NCBI RefSeq assembly: GCF_008831265.1
Contig: NZ_VTTH01000001.1
Location: 1-64,000, forward strand
Length of the DNA: 64,000 bases
Origin: Lacisediminimonas profundi
GTDB lineage: Bacteria; Pseudomonadota; Gammaproteobacteria; Burkholderiales; Burkholderiaceae_D
Direction: 5' to 3'
Shown: piece after piece, positions 1 to 8,719 of the stretch
Numbering within the stretch: position 1 is the stretch's first letter
How the letters are laid out: each line of letters opens with the position of its first letter
Made by a program: the position numbers and the translations under genes
The notes under the pieces: generated by a model
Databases searched by the model: none
Told to the model about the DNA's origin: nothing
What the model saw: only the letters and a program-made list of their open reading frames with translations

Positions 1-3000
1 GCCGGTGACGCCATCGCGGTTCGGCTCGACTGCGGTCTTGTCGTCGATGCGGGTGACCAGCAGCGACAGATGCCCGTTCTCGCTGGCCTGGATCAGGATG
101 CCTTCGTTGACGACGGTGACGCGCGTTCCCTCGCGGTCTGCCTCCAGATCGGGGCTGGCCAGTTGCTTGCGCTGTCCGTCGTCGGTGTAGGTGCCCATGG
201 CGTAGTTCAGTTCGGTCACGCCAAGGGCATCCAGTCCCTGGACCTCGTCGGCATCCTGCGCGCCATCCTGGTCGCGGTCGCGCCACACTTTCAGTTCGCT
301 CCAGACCGGATCGATTGCGCTGAGCCTGCCGTCGTAGTTCGAATCGACCCAGGCCATGCCGGCCAGTCCGCGCCGGGCCAGCGCGACGATCGCATTCGAG
401 AACAGCTCGCGCCCGGTATCGGCGCTGCCGTTGTAGTCGCGGTCCAGCACCAGGAAGGCGTCGTCGGCTCCGATCCAGGCGGTCTGCTTCAGGTAGCCGG
501 AGTCGTCCACATCGAAGGCGACGCCATGGGCGCGATCGGTGACGGCGATGCCATTGCCGTCAAGGTCGAGCACCACCGGCCGGAACACCTGGGTGGCGCC
601 GGCCAGTGCGGTTGCCCACTGCGCCGCCAGCCTGCCGTCGCGCGCGGCGCGCTCTTCTTCGCCCAGGCCGGCCCTGGGATCGCCGGCATCGCTTTGCAGT
701 CTTGCGGTCTGCACTTCCCACAACGGCGCCAGCGCGCCGCGCGACAGTGCCGAGCGCACCATGCCTTCGACCAGCGACTGGAACGACTCCGGGCTGCCGG
801 CTTCGGCGTTGTAGGGCCGGCCGTCGGTATCGAAGCGCAGCGCGGGATGCCGTTCGCCCCCTGTGAGCGGATCGATGTCGGTGTAGCGAAATCCGGTCCT
901 GTCATAGGCCAGGTCGGGCATGCGTTCGGGAATCAGGCCGAGCATGCTGCCCGGATTTTGAAGGCGTTCGCGCTCGATCATCGCATGCATGGTGGCCAGC
1001 GCCCGGTTCATCACGGCCGCGACCGCCTGCTGCCCGCCGGTCTCGCCGGCCGCTTCGTAACCGACGTTACCGCCGCCGCCGCTGCGGACATAGCGGCCCT
1101 TGCCCCATGGGTCGGACGTATCTTCGCCGCCGAACAATGCGTTGACCATGTTGAACACGGCGTAGGCAGTGCCGACCCACTGCATGCCGGGAATCATCGA
1201 AATGACCGCGACCGCAATCCCGGTTTCATCGCCGTGGGCGATGGCGTTGACCAGGTTCACGTAGGGCAGGCTGTCGCCGAGGGCGGTGGCGGGGCTGTCC
1301 GGTCCGAAGGCCTGCGCGACTGCGCTTGCTGTGTCCTTATCGGAGAAGCCGGCGAAGTTGGCGTAGGCGGTCACGCCGAAATTGACGGCATGCGCGCTGG
1401 CGGCAAGCGCGGCCACCGCATCGCCGCGCTTGAGGGCGTCGTTCAGGCTCAGCAGGCTGAGCATGCCGCTGGCGACGTTTGCCGCGCCCGAGAGCCTGGT
1501 GTTGGGGGAGCCGTTGAGCGTGGCCAGGTCATTGGCCAGGCGCAGGCCGGATGCGGTGACGGCGAGGGGCGCGCCGGACTGGATGGCGCGGACCAGGGAG
1601 AGGGCGTCGATCAGGGTGCCGCCGTGCTGGCCGACGGCCTGAAGCAGGGTGGTGGAGCCGATTGGGCCCGAGGACTGGCTGCGTCCGGTGAGCTGGCCTT
1701 CGGTGTCGTAATAGCTTGTTTCGACACCGGCAGAGGTGGTCGCCGTGTCGACGCGGCTGCCGTCGTCGAAAAATCGGCTGTCGATGGTGGACTGCAAAAC
1801 GTGCTGCCGGTCGTACACAAGAGAGGTCACGCTGCCGTCAGGATGACGGCTGGTCACGGTCTGTGATTCCAGATTGTTGACGGCGTCGTAGTGCCGGAAA
1901 CTGGCCGTGATGACCTGGCCCAAGGCATCCACCGTGTAAATTGCATCGACGCCCTTGCTGGTCCGGTTGATGAGGGTATTGCCGTCGTCATCCATCTGGA
2001 TGCTGCTGACAGCGAGCACGGCGCCGCCTTTTGCGTATTCCGTCTGGACCAGGCTCATTCCCTGGCCAAGAACCTGGCGGCCGCTGCCATCTGCAAACAG
2101 GAGCAGTTCGTCGCCATTGGCGGCCACCACGCGCACGGTCCGGTCAGCCTGCTGGACAGAGACTTCCTGCCCGACCCGTCCTGCCAGGAATTCGCTGACC
2201 ATTGCTTCAACCTGGTCTGCGGTGATCGATGCGCCGGTATCCGACACCTGAACCATTGCCCACTCTTCTGAAATATTCCAGGCCAGCGCGTTCGTATCAC
2301 CCAGGTCGTTCGCCTGGACGACCTTTTGCAGCAACGGGGAATTCTTGCGCAGGGCTTCCAGTCCAATGATCGTGTTGATCGCGTGCAATACGGTGACTTG
2401 CATGACGGCGCTGGCGGCAGCACCGACGCCGGAGAACGATGCCAGGTACTGCAATGCCAATGATGCCGCGGCATTGTCTTCGCGAACGCCAGCGATATGG
2501 GCGTTGGTTCCGCCCACCAAGGCGGTGTAGCGACGGGCGACGAAGTCGCCGACGCCGGTATCGAGTTGGGCTTTGGGCTCTTGTGCCGCGACCCAATCCT
2601 TTGCCTGCTGCCAGCCCTGGGAATTGATCACGCGGCTGGCGCCGGGGCCGTCGAGGCTGGTGCCGCTCAGGCCGAAGAATTGGGCGTTCAGTTCTGCTTC
2701 GAATCCGCCTTGGCTGTGGCCGGTCAGGTCGAGAAGCTTGCTGGCGAGGGAAAACGGAAGCCCCGTTTTTTCCTGAATTTGTTTGATTGCATAGTAGGTG
2801 AACCTTACCGACTCGGTCATCTCGGCGCTCCAGGCACCTGTGACGATGGCCTCGTTCATTTCGACATCGCCCGGTTTGAAGAAGTCGACTGTTCCGCGAT
2901 AGGAAATCTTGTACGACCCGTCTGGCCCTTGGTAGAGCTGGGCAGAAAAGTTGGAATTGGAAGGCAGTGTATAGCGGGCTACCTTGACTCGGCTCCATCC

Positions 3001-3081
3001 AGCAACACCACCTGCGTCGACGTTGCTGTAGTTGTAGCTGTCCCTGCTGAGCTGTGCATCGAGTACTAGGTCTTTGGCCAT
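1..3081 (-). CDS. Large type I-secreted-type protein with lipase-like N-terminus (3' end outside window)
   Basis: The minus frame is open without a stop for all 1027 codons from the ATG at 3081 to the left edge, so the C-terminus is missing. A GGGAG Shine-Dalgarno lies just upstream of the start. Near residues 115-128 is LLDLTGHSQGGFEAE, a GxSxG nucleophile elbow (Ser122) typical of class 3-type lipases. The middle holds DG-rich YD-like repeats and an Ala-rich stretch. At about residues 838-970 are VVLDLDGNGIAV, IGADDAFLVLDRDYNGSADTGRELF-like and VDSNYDGRLSAIDPVWSELK-like EF-hand segments, the module seen before RTX repeats in type I secretion substrates. No RTX nonapeptides are visible; they would lie beyond the edge. 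It follows the exported-protein gene at 3122 by 40 bp. Lipase activity and toxin or exoenzyme role are inferred. Confidence 0.8.
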   Translation of the reverse strand, partial: MAKDLVLDAQLSRDSYNYSNVDAGGVAGWSRVKVARYTLPSNSNFSAQLYQGPDGSYKISYRGTVDFFKPGDVEMNEAIVTGAWSAEMTESVRFTYYAIKQIQEKTGLPFSLASKLLDLTGHSQGGFEAELNAQFFGLSGTSLDGPGASRVINSQGWQQAKDWVAAQEPKAQLDTGVGDFVARRYTALVGGTNAHIAGVREDNAAASLALQYLASFSGVGAAASAVMQVTVLHAINTIIGLEALRKNSPLLQKVVQANDLGDTNALAWNISEEWAMVQVSDTGASITADQVEAMVSEFLAGRVGQEVSVQQADRTVRVVAANGDELLLFADGSGRQVLGQGMSLVQTEYAKGGAVLAVSSIQMDDDGNTLINRTSKGVDAIYTVDALGQVITASFRHYDAVNNLESQTVTSRHPDGSVTSLVYDRQHVLQSTIDSRFFDDGSRVDTATTSAGVETSYYDTEGQLTGRSQSSGPIGSTTLLQAVGQHGGTLIDALSLVRAIQSGAPLAVTASGLRLANDLATLNGSPNTRLSGAANVASGMLSLLSLNDALKRGDAVAALAASAHAVNFGVTAYANFAGFSDKDTASAVAQAFGPDSPATALGDSLPYVNLVNAIAHGDETGIAVAVISMIPGMQWVGTAYAVFNMVNALFGGEDTSDPWGKGRYVRSGGGGNVGYEAAGETGGQQAVAAVMNRALATMHAMIERERLQNPGSMLGLIPERMPDLAYDRTGFRYTDIDPLTGGERHPALRFDTDGRPYNAEAGSPESFQSLVEGMVRSALSRGALAPLWEVQTARLQSDAGDPRAGLGEEERAARDGRLAAQWATALAGATQVFRPVVLDLDGNGIAVTDRAHGVAFDVDDSGYLKQTAWIGADDAFLVLDRDYNGSADTGRELFSNAIVALARRGLAGMAWVDSNYDGRLSAIDPVWSELKVWRDRDQDGAQDADEVQGLDALGVTELNYAMGTYTDDGQRKQLASPDLEADREGTRVTVVNEGILIQASENGHLSLLVTRIDDKTAVEPNRDGVTG

Positions 3082-3121
3082 CTTGCTGCTCCCTTAGTCG
3101 TTTCTATGTGTTCCGCAAGTT

Positions 3122-4075
3122 CTATCGCTGCTGCACAGAATTGATGAATTCGGTCCAACTGCTACCGCCTGCCTTCATCGCGGCCTGCCGAACCTGTTGA
3201 CCGAATCGTTGAGGTAGGTGAATGACGTGCGCATAGTCGGTCCGAAGATCCTTCTTGTTGTCATCTCGGGAGTCCTTCTTCTTATCCATCACGATCAGGT
3301 ACTGTCCTTGCAGACTCCCCTGTGGAATCGTGGCGGCTTTGTATTGATCCATTTCGAATCCGAGGTAAGTGCCTAATTGCTGCTCGAGAATCAGAATGTC
3401 GATTCCCTCCACCCAATTCGCCCTGAAGCCGACCTCCCACATCGGGGCGACCGGCCAGCGACCCTTGCCTTCATGCGCGTAGATCAAGCCAAAGCGATGA
3501 CCAGGGTCCGGGTAGGAATAGGGGTTTCCGAACCTGGGTAGCTCGCCGGGTGGAATCTGATATTTCCCTTTCGGATACAAGACATGCTTGGCCTGTGCCA
3601 GGGGCCTGTTGTCCGCGATATGCCACGTACTGGTGGTCCGAGCTCGTTCAAAAAAAGTCACCTGAGGATTTGCCGCAGGCAAGTTCAGGCTCTGAGATAG
3701 ATATATTTCGAATCGGGCAGTGCTGTTTTCCATGCAGTGCGGTTTGCCCGCGTCGTCCACGCTGCAAGCGTCGTTGTCGGCACCATCGACCATGCGAAAG
3801 GCAATGGCCTCCGCACCCTTGAGTTCGTCGCTGACCATCTTCTCTGACATGCAGTATCGTTTGGCAAAGGCTGGCGTCACTACCCAAAGGTATTTATCCA
3901 AGGTGTAGTTGCGACGGCCTTCCCGCGGCCCTGTGTAGTAACCGCCTTCGCAACTTCTCCATTCCTTTTCACGGGCTTTGCTGCTCTGGGCGTGTGCGGG
4001 GAGGAGGGCGGTTGCCGCGAGCGCCGCCGCTGCAGCAAGCGATGCCAGAATTCGGGGTAGGGAACATATGTTCAT
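3122..4075 (-). CDS. Exported protein of unknown function
   Basis: This 317-residue protein starts with a clear Sec signal peptide (MNICSLPRILASLAAAAALA then ALLPAHAQ, cleavage near residue 30). The mature part is soluble, with several Cys residues that could form disulfides, a Lys/Asp-rich stretch (DKKKDSRDDNKKD) and no family motif I recognise. It lies 40 bp upstream of the large lipase-like secreted protein and is transcribed with it. A periplasmic partner, adaptor or immunity protein for that substrate is possible, but this rests only on position and export signal. Confidence 0.75.
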   Translation of the reverse strand: MNICSLPRILASLAAAAALAATALLPAHAQSSKAREKEWRSCEGGYYTGPREGRRNYTLDKYLWVVTPAFAKRYCMSEKMVSDELKGAEAIAFRMVDGADNDACSVDDAGKPHCMENSTARFEIYLSQSLNLPAANPQVTFFERARTTSTWHIADNRPLAQAKHVLYPKGKYQIPPGELPRFGNPYSYPDPGHRFGLIYAHEGKGRWPVAPMWEVGFRANWVEGIDILILEQQLGTYLGFEMDQYKAATIPQGSLQGQYLIVMDKKKDSRDDNKKDLRTDYAHVIHLPQRFGQQVRQAAMKAGGSSWTEFINSVQQR

Positions 4076-4251
4076 GCGGTCTGTGTCAGCGTCATCCGGA
4101 AGCTTGGACCTCCGGGATAAAGGAGTGAAAAAGGCAATGGGAATTTAGGCGAGACCGGCGGCTGCTGGAAGGAATGTTTTTTGCGAAAAGTCGGGACGTC
4201 CGATCAGTGAGCGTGTGACTCGATTGCCGGATTCATTTACTACAAAATGCA

Positions 4252-4314
4252 GGGGGCAGGTCTTGCTTGTACACCGCCGAACAGTTGGGCGGGAACGCTC
4301 AAGACCTGACCCCC
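4252..4314. repeat. REP-like imperfect inverted repeat
   Basis: GGGGGCAGGTCTTG at 4252-4265 is matched by CAAGACCTGACCCCC at 4300-4314, giving arms of 14-15 bases with one bulged base around a 34-base loop. The loop holds a smaller CCGCC/GGCGG hairpin. The GGGGTCAG tip resembles the GGGGTCAGACTCGATTT element near 41.9 and 44.0 kb. It sits in the gap between the exported protein and the GNAT pseudogene. No transposase is adjacent. Confidence 0.6.
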
Positions 4315-4320
4315 TAACGA

Positions 4321-4351
4321 TAAAGCCCGCCGGACTTTCGTCCGGCGGGCT
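4321..4351 (-). terminator. Rho-independent terminator after the GNAT genes
   Basis: A perfect 12-bp stem (AGCCCGCCGGAC at 4324-4335 and its complement at 4340-4351) encloses a TTTC loop. On the minus strand it is followed by TTTAT. It lies 16 bases past the shifted-frame stop of the acyltransferase at 4367 and so separates the GNAT part of the island from the exported protein and large substrate gene. Confidence 0.75.
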
Positions 4352-4366
4352 CACGTCATCAGGCGA

Positions 4367-4910
4367 TCAGTCGCCGTACTCCGTTTCCCAGCGATTTCTC
4401 GGTTGCCGCTGCTGGGGCTGGGGCTTGGGCTTGGTGTAGAGGCTGTAATTTCCTCCCACGGCATTGAAGCCGATCCGGGTCAGGAAGCGGTGCGTGCGCT
4501 CAACCTGCAAGCCGCTGTTGATGCCGACGCAGCATTTCGAATGCTGACCGGTTTTCGCCCCACCTGCGGAAGGTGCTGAGCAGCTTGAATCCGGCGCCGC
4601 TCATCCGCTTTTCGGGGAACACGTAGTACATCATGATGCTGGCAACCGGCAGGTCGGAAAAGATGTGCCGCTCAATCACCCCCAGCAATATGCCTGCGAC
4701 CGACCCCAGGCGATCTTCGGCGATCAGTACGCAATGCGTTCCCGCACTTTGCCCGATGTTGATGATGGTCTCCATGCTTTTGACCACCCGCTGCTCGTTG
4801 TAGTCAAAGGCGGAAAACCGTGTCTCTGCGTGAATGCGGCGGCCGAGTTCGCTGATCGTCGCCACGTCGTCGGCGCTTGCGCAGCGGACTAGCATGATGT
4901 TGCGCGCCAT
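4367..4910 (-). pseudogene. GNAT N-acyltransferase paralogue, frameshifted
   Basis: The frame from the ATG at 4910 gives GNAT sequence (LGRRIHAETRFSAFDY, MMYYVFPEKRMSGAG) closely matching the intact paralogue at 5052-5654, but ends in RRHQQRLAG and a stop at 4500. Shifting by one base near 4530-4535 restores the paralogue's C-terminus (CVGINSG, then THRFLTRIGFNAVGGNYSL) to a stop at 4367. The paralogue reads GAAATTTGC where this copy has GAAATGCTGC, one extra base. The start is also odd: the GGAGCGACAA Shine-Dalgarno shared with the paralogue precedes an ATG at 4963 that is out of frame with the GNAT sequence and stops after 24 codons. A decayed duplicate is likely; sequencing error at two places is the alternative. 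Confidence 0.8.
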
Positions 4911-5051
4911 GGCCGAGCGGGGTCGGCGGGGCGGGTGGGTTGAGGTTCCGGTTTCACTGGCATGTTGTCGCTCCGTCGGTTGATCTGATTGTGTGGGGAG
5001 AAGTCGCCCCGATGCCGGATACGGATTGCAGGCCGGCGTGGAGCACGTCGG

Positions 5052-5654
5052 TCAATCATCCCAGGGCTGTCTCCATGGCGGTCGTACGCTCTTGGCCGGC
5101 ACGCTGTAGTTTCCGCCCGTGGGTTCGAATCCGATCCGGGTCAGGAACCGGTGCGTGTTCATTACATAAGCAGCGCTGTTGATGCCGACGCAAATTTCAA
5201 ACGCGGATCGGCACTCTCCCCACTTTCGGAAGGCGGCAAGCAGCTTGCGCCCTGTGCCCCTCATCCGCCTTTCGGGGAACACGTAGTAGACGATGACCTT
5301 GGCCACGGTCTGCTCGGAAAAGAGTGGACGCTCCAGTGCGCCGATCAGGATGCCGGATACTTCCCGCTGCTCGTCTTCGGCAAGGAATGCGCAATGCATT
5401 GCGCTGTCGCCGTGGCTGCTGTCCACGATCGTGTTGAGGCTGGCGGCGACCCGTTCCATGTCGTAGTCATAGGCGCGGAAGCGGGTTTCGGCGTGGATCC
5501 GGCGGCCAAGCCGGGTGAGCGCCTGTACATCGGCGGCGGTCGCGCAGCGAATGTTCACGAGCGGGCGCCCCGTCGCGCCATTGGCTTCATTGTGGTCATG
5601 CATCAGGGCGCCAGCACTGGGGATCCTGCTCATGCCGTCCGGTTCATTATTCAT
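5052..5654 (-). CDS. GNAT-family N-acyltransferase
   Basis: I place the start at the ATG at 5654 (GGAGCGACAAG Shine-Dalgarno), giving 200 residues; the open frame extends upstream to 5867 but overlaps the previous gene. The core shows the GNAT fold signature: strand 4 IVYYVFPERRM, acetyl-CoA-binding loop RMRGTGRKLL, then CVGINS and RFLTRIGFEPTGGNYSV at the C-terminus. GNAT enzymes transfer an acyl group from acyl-CoA to an amine. It lies between an 871-residue repeat protein and a frameshifted copy of itself in a type I secretion island. HlyC, the acyltransferase that activates RTX toxins, also has a GNAT fold, so modification of a secreted substrate is a possibility, not shown by sequence. 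Phage-type GNATs also look like this. Confidence 0.8.
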   Translation of the reverse strand: MNNEPDGMSRIPSAGALMHDHNEANGATGRPLVNIRCATAADVQALTRLGRRIHAETRFRAYDYDMERVAASLNTIVDSSHGDSAMHCAFLAEDEQREVSGILIGALERPLFSEQTVAKVIVYYVFPERRMRGTGRKLLAAFRKWGECRSAFEICVGINSAAYVMNTHRFLTRIGFEPTGGNYSVPAKSVRPPWRQPWDD

Positions 5655-5863
5655 CTTGTCGCTCCATCGGTTGTGTTCAGCAAGGCCCTTGGCGCCCAAG
5701 CGGCGCGAACGGGGTGGAAACGAAGGTGCCAACAAAAATTTAGGGGAAGCAGTCCGCAATTCGAAGGAATGTTGGGATAGGTAGATGCAGTGTCGATGGA
5801 TGGTTCGGAGATCGGCGGCATGCGTCGATTGCCGGAATCCATTCTGAAGAAAATTGCTCATGT

Positions 5864-8479
5864 TCAATATGGCCCGAAGGGATCGCGATGGTGGCGCTTG
5901 AAATCCGGACTATCGGGCTCGATTTCCTGCCGCCCTTGCAGCTTGCGGCTGGCATCGTAAGTCAGCCGCAACAGGCTTCCGTCCGAGGTGCTCACCCATT
6001 CGACCCAGGCGCCGTCCGCACCTGGCTCGATGTTGGCGCGACTTGTGATCTGCCCATCCTGGTCGGTGTTCACCCGCATGATCCGGCCATCCCGGTACTG
6101 TATGGTCTCGCTCGTCGAACCGTCCTCATGGACGACTTTCTCGCCCTGTCCGAGCAGTACGGCCTTGCTGTCGAATACGTTCACCGCGGCTGGCTCGTCC
6201 GGCGAATCGATGGTCACGGTCCGTTCGATCAGCTTGCCGTCCTTGTCCATGATCAGGCGCACCGTGGTCTGGCTCTTGTAGTACCGTGTCGTCCTGGTAA
6301 TGCCGGATGCGACCGGGGCTGTCTCGATCCGTGCCACCGGCGACCCCTGTGCATTGGCCACGGTCTGGACCGTGCGCCCATCAGCATGTTGCGTCGTCTC
6401 GACCCGGCAGTTGTCGACCGGGGATGTCTCCAGCACCGACTGGTAAACAAGGAGACCAGCCTGGTCGAACACTGTCGTGGTGCGGTCGCCGCTGGTACTT
6501 CCGCGGACTTCCGTGCGTTGCAAGGGCCGGTTGTCGACGTCCAGAATGGTGATGGTCTGGTCGCCGTTGGCGTGCGTGACGGTGCGGATCAGGATGGGAG
6601 CGCCCTCGGCGTTGCGCGAGGTCCGGGTGCTGATCTTGCGCGGTGCTCCCGTGCCGGACGGGCTGGATGTGGCGGCAGTCGGGCTGGAAGCGGCGTGCTG
6701 CCGTGCTGCCCGGTACTGCTCGCTGGCCGGTGTTCGCTTGTCGGCGCCGTTCAGCAGGCGATCGGTGGTGGCCTGGATCAACTGGCGCAGGCGTGCGTCC
6801 GGAAAACTGGGGCTGGCGTCGGCCCCGATCAGGGCGGTCGTGCCTGCCCACTGTGGCGGGCGGTACTCGTCAGCAATGAAGGCCACGGGGCTGTTGCGCA
6901 TCAGCGCAAAGCGCAGCGCTTCGCCGGTCGGATCGTTGCGGGCGGCTTCGCGCAGGATGGTTTCTTCGTTCATGTCGATCAGCGGGATCACGTGGCCGTT
7001 GGTAAAGCGTGAAAGCTTTCGTTGCAGCGACATGGCGTCACGGTGGAACTGGCCCTTGTTATCGTACCGGGCGAAGTCGTTGAGGCTTTCGGTGCATGGA
7101 GTCGGCGCCGACAGGGTGTCCCCGGCGACGGCATCGCGCAGATAGTCGATCATGTCGGACAGGACGTCCCCTCCAGCGCCTGGCGCTCCGGCTTCGCCGA
7201 TCCGGTCGGCGTGGCTCGAGCCCGCGACCTGCATGATCCGTCCAATGGTTTCTATCGTAAGGGCAGGATCGGCCTTCTTGTAGGCGATCAGTATTTCGAC
7301 GCTTTTTGCGCCGAGCGAGTAGCAATGCTTGTTGCCGTAATCGATCTTCAGTCCGCCAATCCTGAAGCCGGGTTGCCATTCGATCGGGATGCAGACGCGC
7401 TGGCTTGGCTGATATCCGAGCGCCGCCAGCCAGAAGCCATCAGGCTCGTCGCCTGCCATCTGGATGACTGACAACACCGACGGATCGTGATAGGTGCGGG
7501 GACTGTTCGATCCGGCCGGCCGTGGCGGCAAGTCGATGCCATACCAGCTCCTGATGAAAGCAGCTGCGAAGCGGTCGCGGCAACTGCCATAGACGCTGTC
7601 GGCCGGGCCGATCGGCGGCGCGTCCCGCGCTGCATTGAAGTGCTGTATCAGTTCGCCGTCATCCGGGAAAATTGCCAGCTTTGGCGTGGCCAGCGCGGGC
7701 GCGGCTTTCAGGTCGCGGTAGACCTGCAGGATCTCGCGATAGGTCTCCGTCTCACCGAGGTTGGTGCCAGCCAAATAGAAACTTTCATGCCAGTGCGGCA
7801 TCCCCAGGCCGGTCGGGTTGACCAGGATATGTGCTTCGGGCGCTTCCGAGAACCGCTCGGGATTCATCTTCTTCAGCGTCAGCGCCACGTTGCCTGCCAT
7901 CGAGCCGGCAACCAGGGCCAGCCTGCTCCCGGGCGGGATGATGCCCGTCTCGAAAGCATGGTCCAGCATATCTTGTGCGCTTTCGATCTGGCCATAGGCG
8001 GCGCCATTGCGCACCAGGTGCGCCAGGTCGGCGCCGTCGGGATCCTGATCGTGGCCGCTATCCGACATGGTCGGTGTGAGTTCGGGATCGCGAATGACAA
8101 CGATGATCTCGCCCGAGTCCTTTGAATTCAGGATGCTTGCGCAGAAGCCGGTCCGGGGGTCGGTCGGCATGTGCAGCAGGAGCGAATGTCCATTGGCGAT
8201 TTCGCGTGCGACCTGGCCGGGCAGTGCCGAACTGCCGTGACGTCGTGGATCTTCCTGTGGCAACTCGGCGCCATTGTGGGATTCGCGGTAGGCCTTCAAG
8301 TGCACGGCCAATGCCGCATCGCTCAGGTTTCCCCGCTGGAGTCGCGCCACGAACTGTTTCTTTCGCTCGTTGTCGTCAACAATGTCGGCAATCCCGTCGA
8401 GGTACGAGCGAGCGACGCTCATCAAGCGGTAGGCGCGCTTGATTCTTTCCAGCTGGGACAAGGACAAATCGCCATCCAT
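5864..8479 (-). CDS. 871-residue repeat protein in type I secretion island, function unknown
   Basis: The ATG at 8479 has a GGAGAACTTC Shine-Dalgarno. There is no signal peptide or membrane segment. The N-terminal half (to about residue 560) has hydrolase-like stretches such as LALVAGSMAGNVALTL but no canonical GxSxG. A Ser/Thr/Ala-rich linker follows near residues 600-630. The last 230 residues are tandem DG-type beta repeats (THANGDQTITILD, QHADGRTVQTV, HEDGSTSETIQYRDG, TSDGSLLRLTYD) resembling those in the middle of the large protein at 1-3081. No RTX nonapeptides are present. It sits directly downstream of the exporter gene, so it may be a second substrate or an accessory protein. Composition and repeats support secretion only weakly. 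Confidence 0.7.
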   Translation of the reverse strand: MDGDLSLSQLERIKRAYRLMSVARSYLDGIADIVDDNERKKQFVARLQRGNLSDAALAVHLKAYRESHNGAELPQEDPRRHGSSALPGQVAREIANGHSLLLHMPTDPRTGFCASILNSKDSGEIIVVIRDPELTPTMSDSGHDQDPDGADLAHLVRNGAAYGQIESAQDMLDHAFETGIIPPGSRLALVAGSMAGNVALTLKKMNPERFSEAPEAHILVNPTGLGMPHWHESFYLAGTNLGETETYREILQVYRDLKAAPALATPKLAIFPDDGELIQHFNAARDAPPIGPADSVYGSCRDRFAAAFIRSWYGIDLPPRPAGSNSPRTYHDPSVLSVIQMAGDEPDGFWLAALGYQPSQRVCIPIEWQPGFRIGGLKIDYGNKHCYSLGAKSVEILIAYKKADPALTIETIGRIMQVAGSSHADRIGEAGAPGAGGDVLSDMIDYLRDAVAGDTLSAPTPCTESLNDFARYDNKGQFHRDAMSLQRKLSRFTNGHVIPLIDMNEETILREAARNDPTGEALRFALMRNSPVAFIADEYRPPQWAGTTALIGADASPSFPDARLRQLIQATTDRLLNGADKRTPASEQYRAARQHAASSPTAATSSPSGTGAPRKISTRTSRNAEGAPILIRTVTHANGDQTITILDVDNRPLQRTEVRGSTSGDRTTTVFDQAGLLVYQSVLETSPVDNCRVETTQHADGRTVQTVANAQGSPVARIETAPVASGITRTTRYYKSQTTVRLIMDKDGKLIERTVTIDSPDEPAAVNVFDSKAVLLGQGEKVVHEDGSTSETIQYRDGRIMRVNTDQDGQITSRANIEPGADGAWVEWVSTSDGSLLRLTYDASRKLQGRQEIEPDSPDFKRHHRDPFGPY

Positions 8480-8719
8480 GAAGTTCTCCGTCTATCACGA
8501 TTCAGGCTTGATGCGAAAAAGCCCTCGGCCCTTGCGGGGATGGAGAGGGCTCGCAGGAATGTAAGGAACGCGACGGGTGAGTACGAGCAATGTTGGGAAT
8601 CGGGCCGAATGCGGGAAGGGATGGTGCGATGAACGGGAAATTCTTCCGATTGTCGTGATATTTCCGGGATGCGGCTGGCGGTATTCGAACGCCGATCCCG
8701 GATTGCGCGCTGATTTGGC

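Noticed and set aside
70-1866. 598-codon open frame on the plus strand
   Set aside because: It is antisense to the large lipase-like protein, whose minus-strand translation shows clear EF-hand and GxSxG motifs; the plus translation is Gly/Ala/His-rich without motifs.
5052-5867. Longer GNAT protein starting at 5867
   Set aside because: It would overlap the stop of the previous gene and add 71 unconserved residues; the ATG at 5654 has the Shine-Dalgarno shared with the paralogue.
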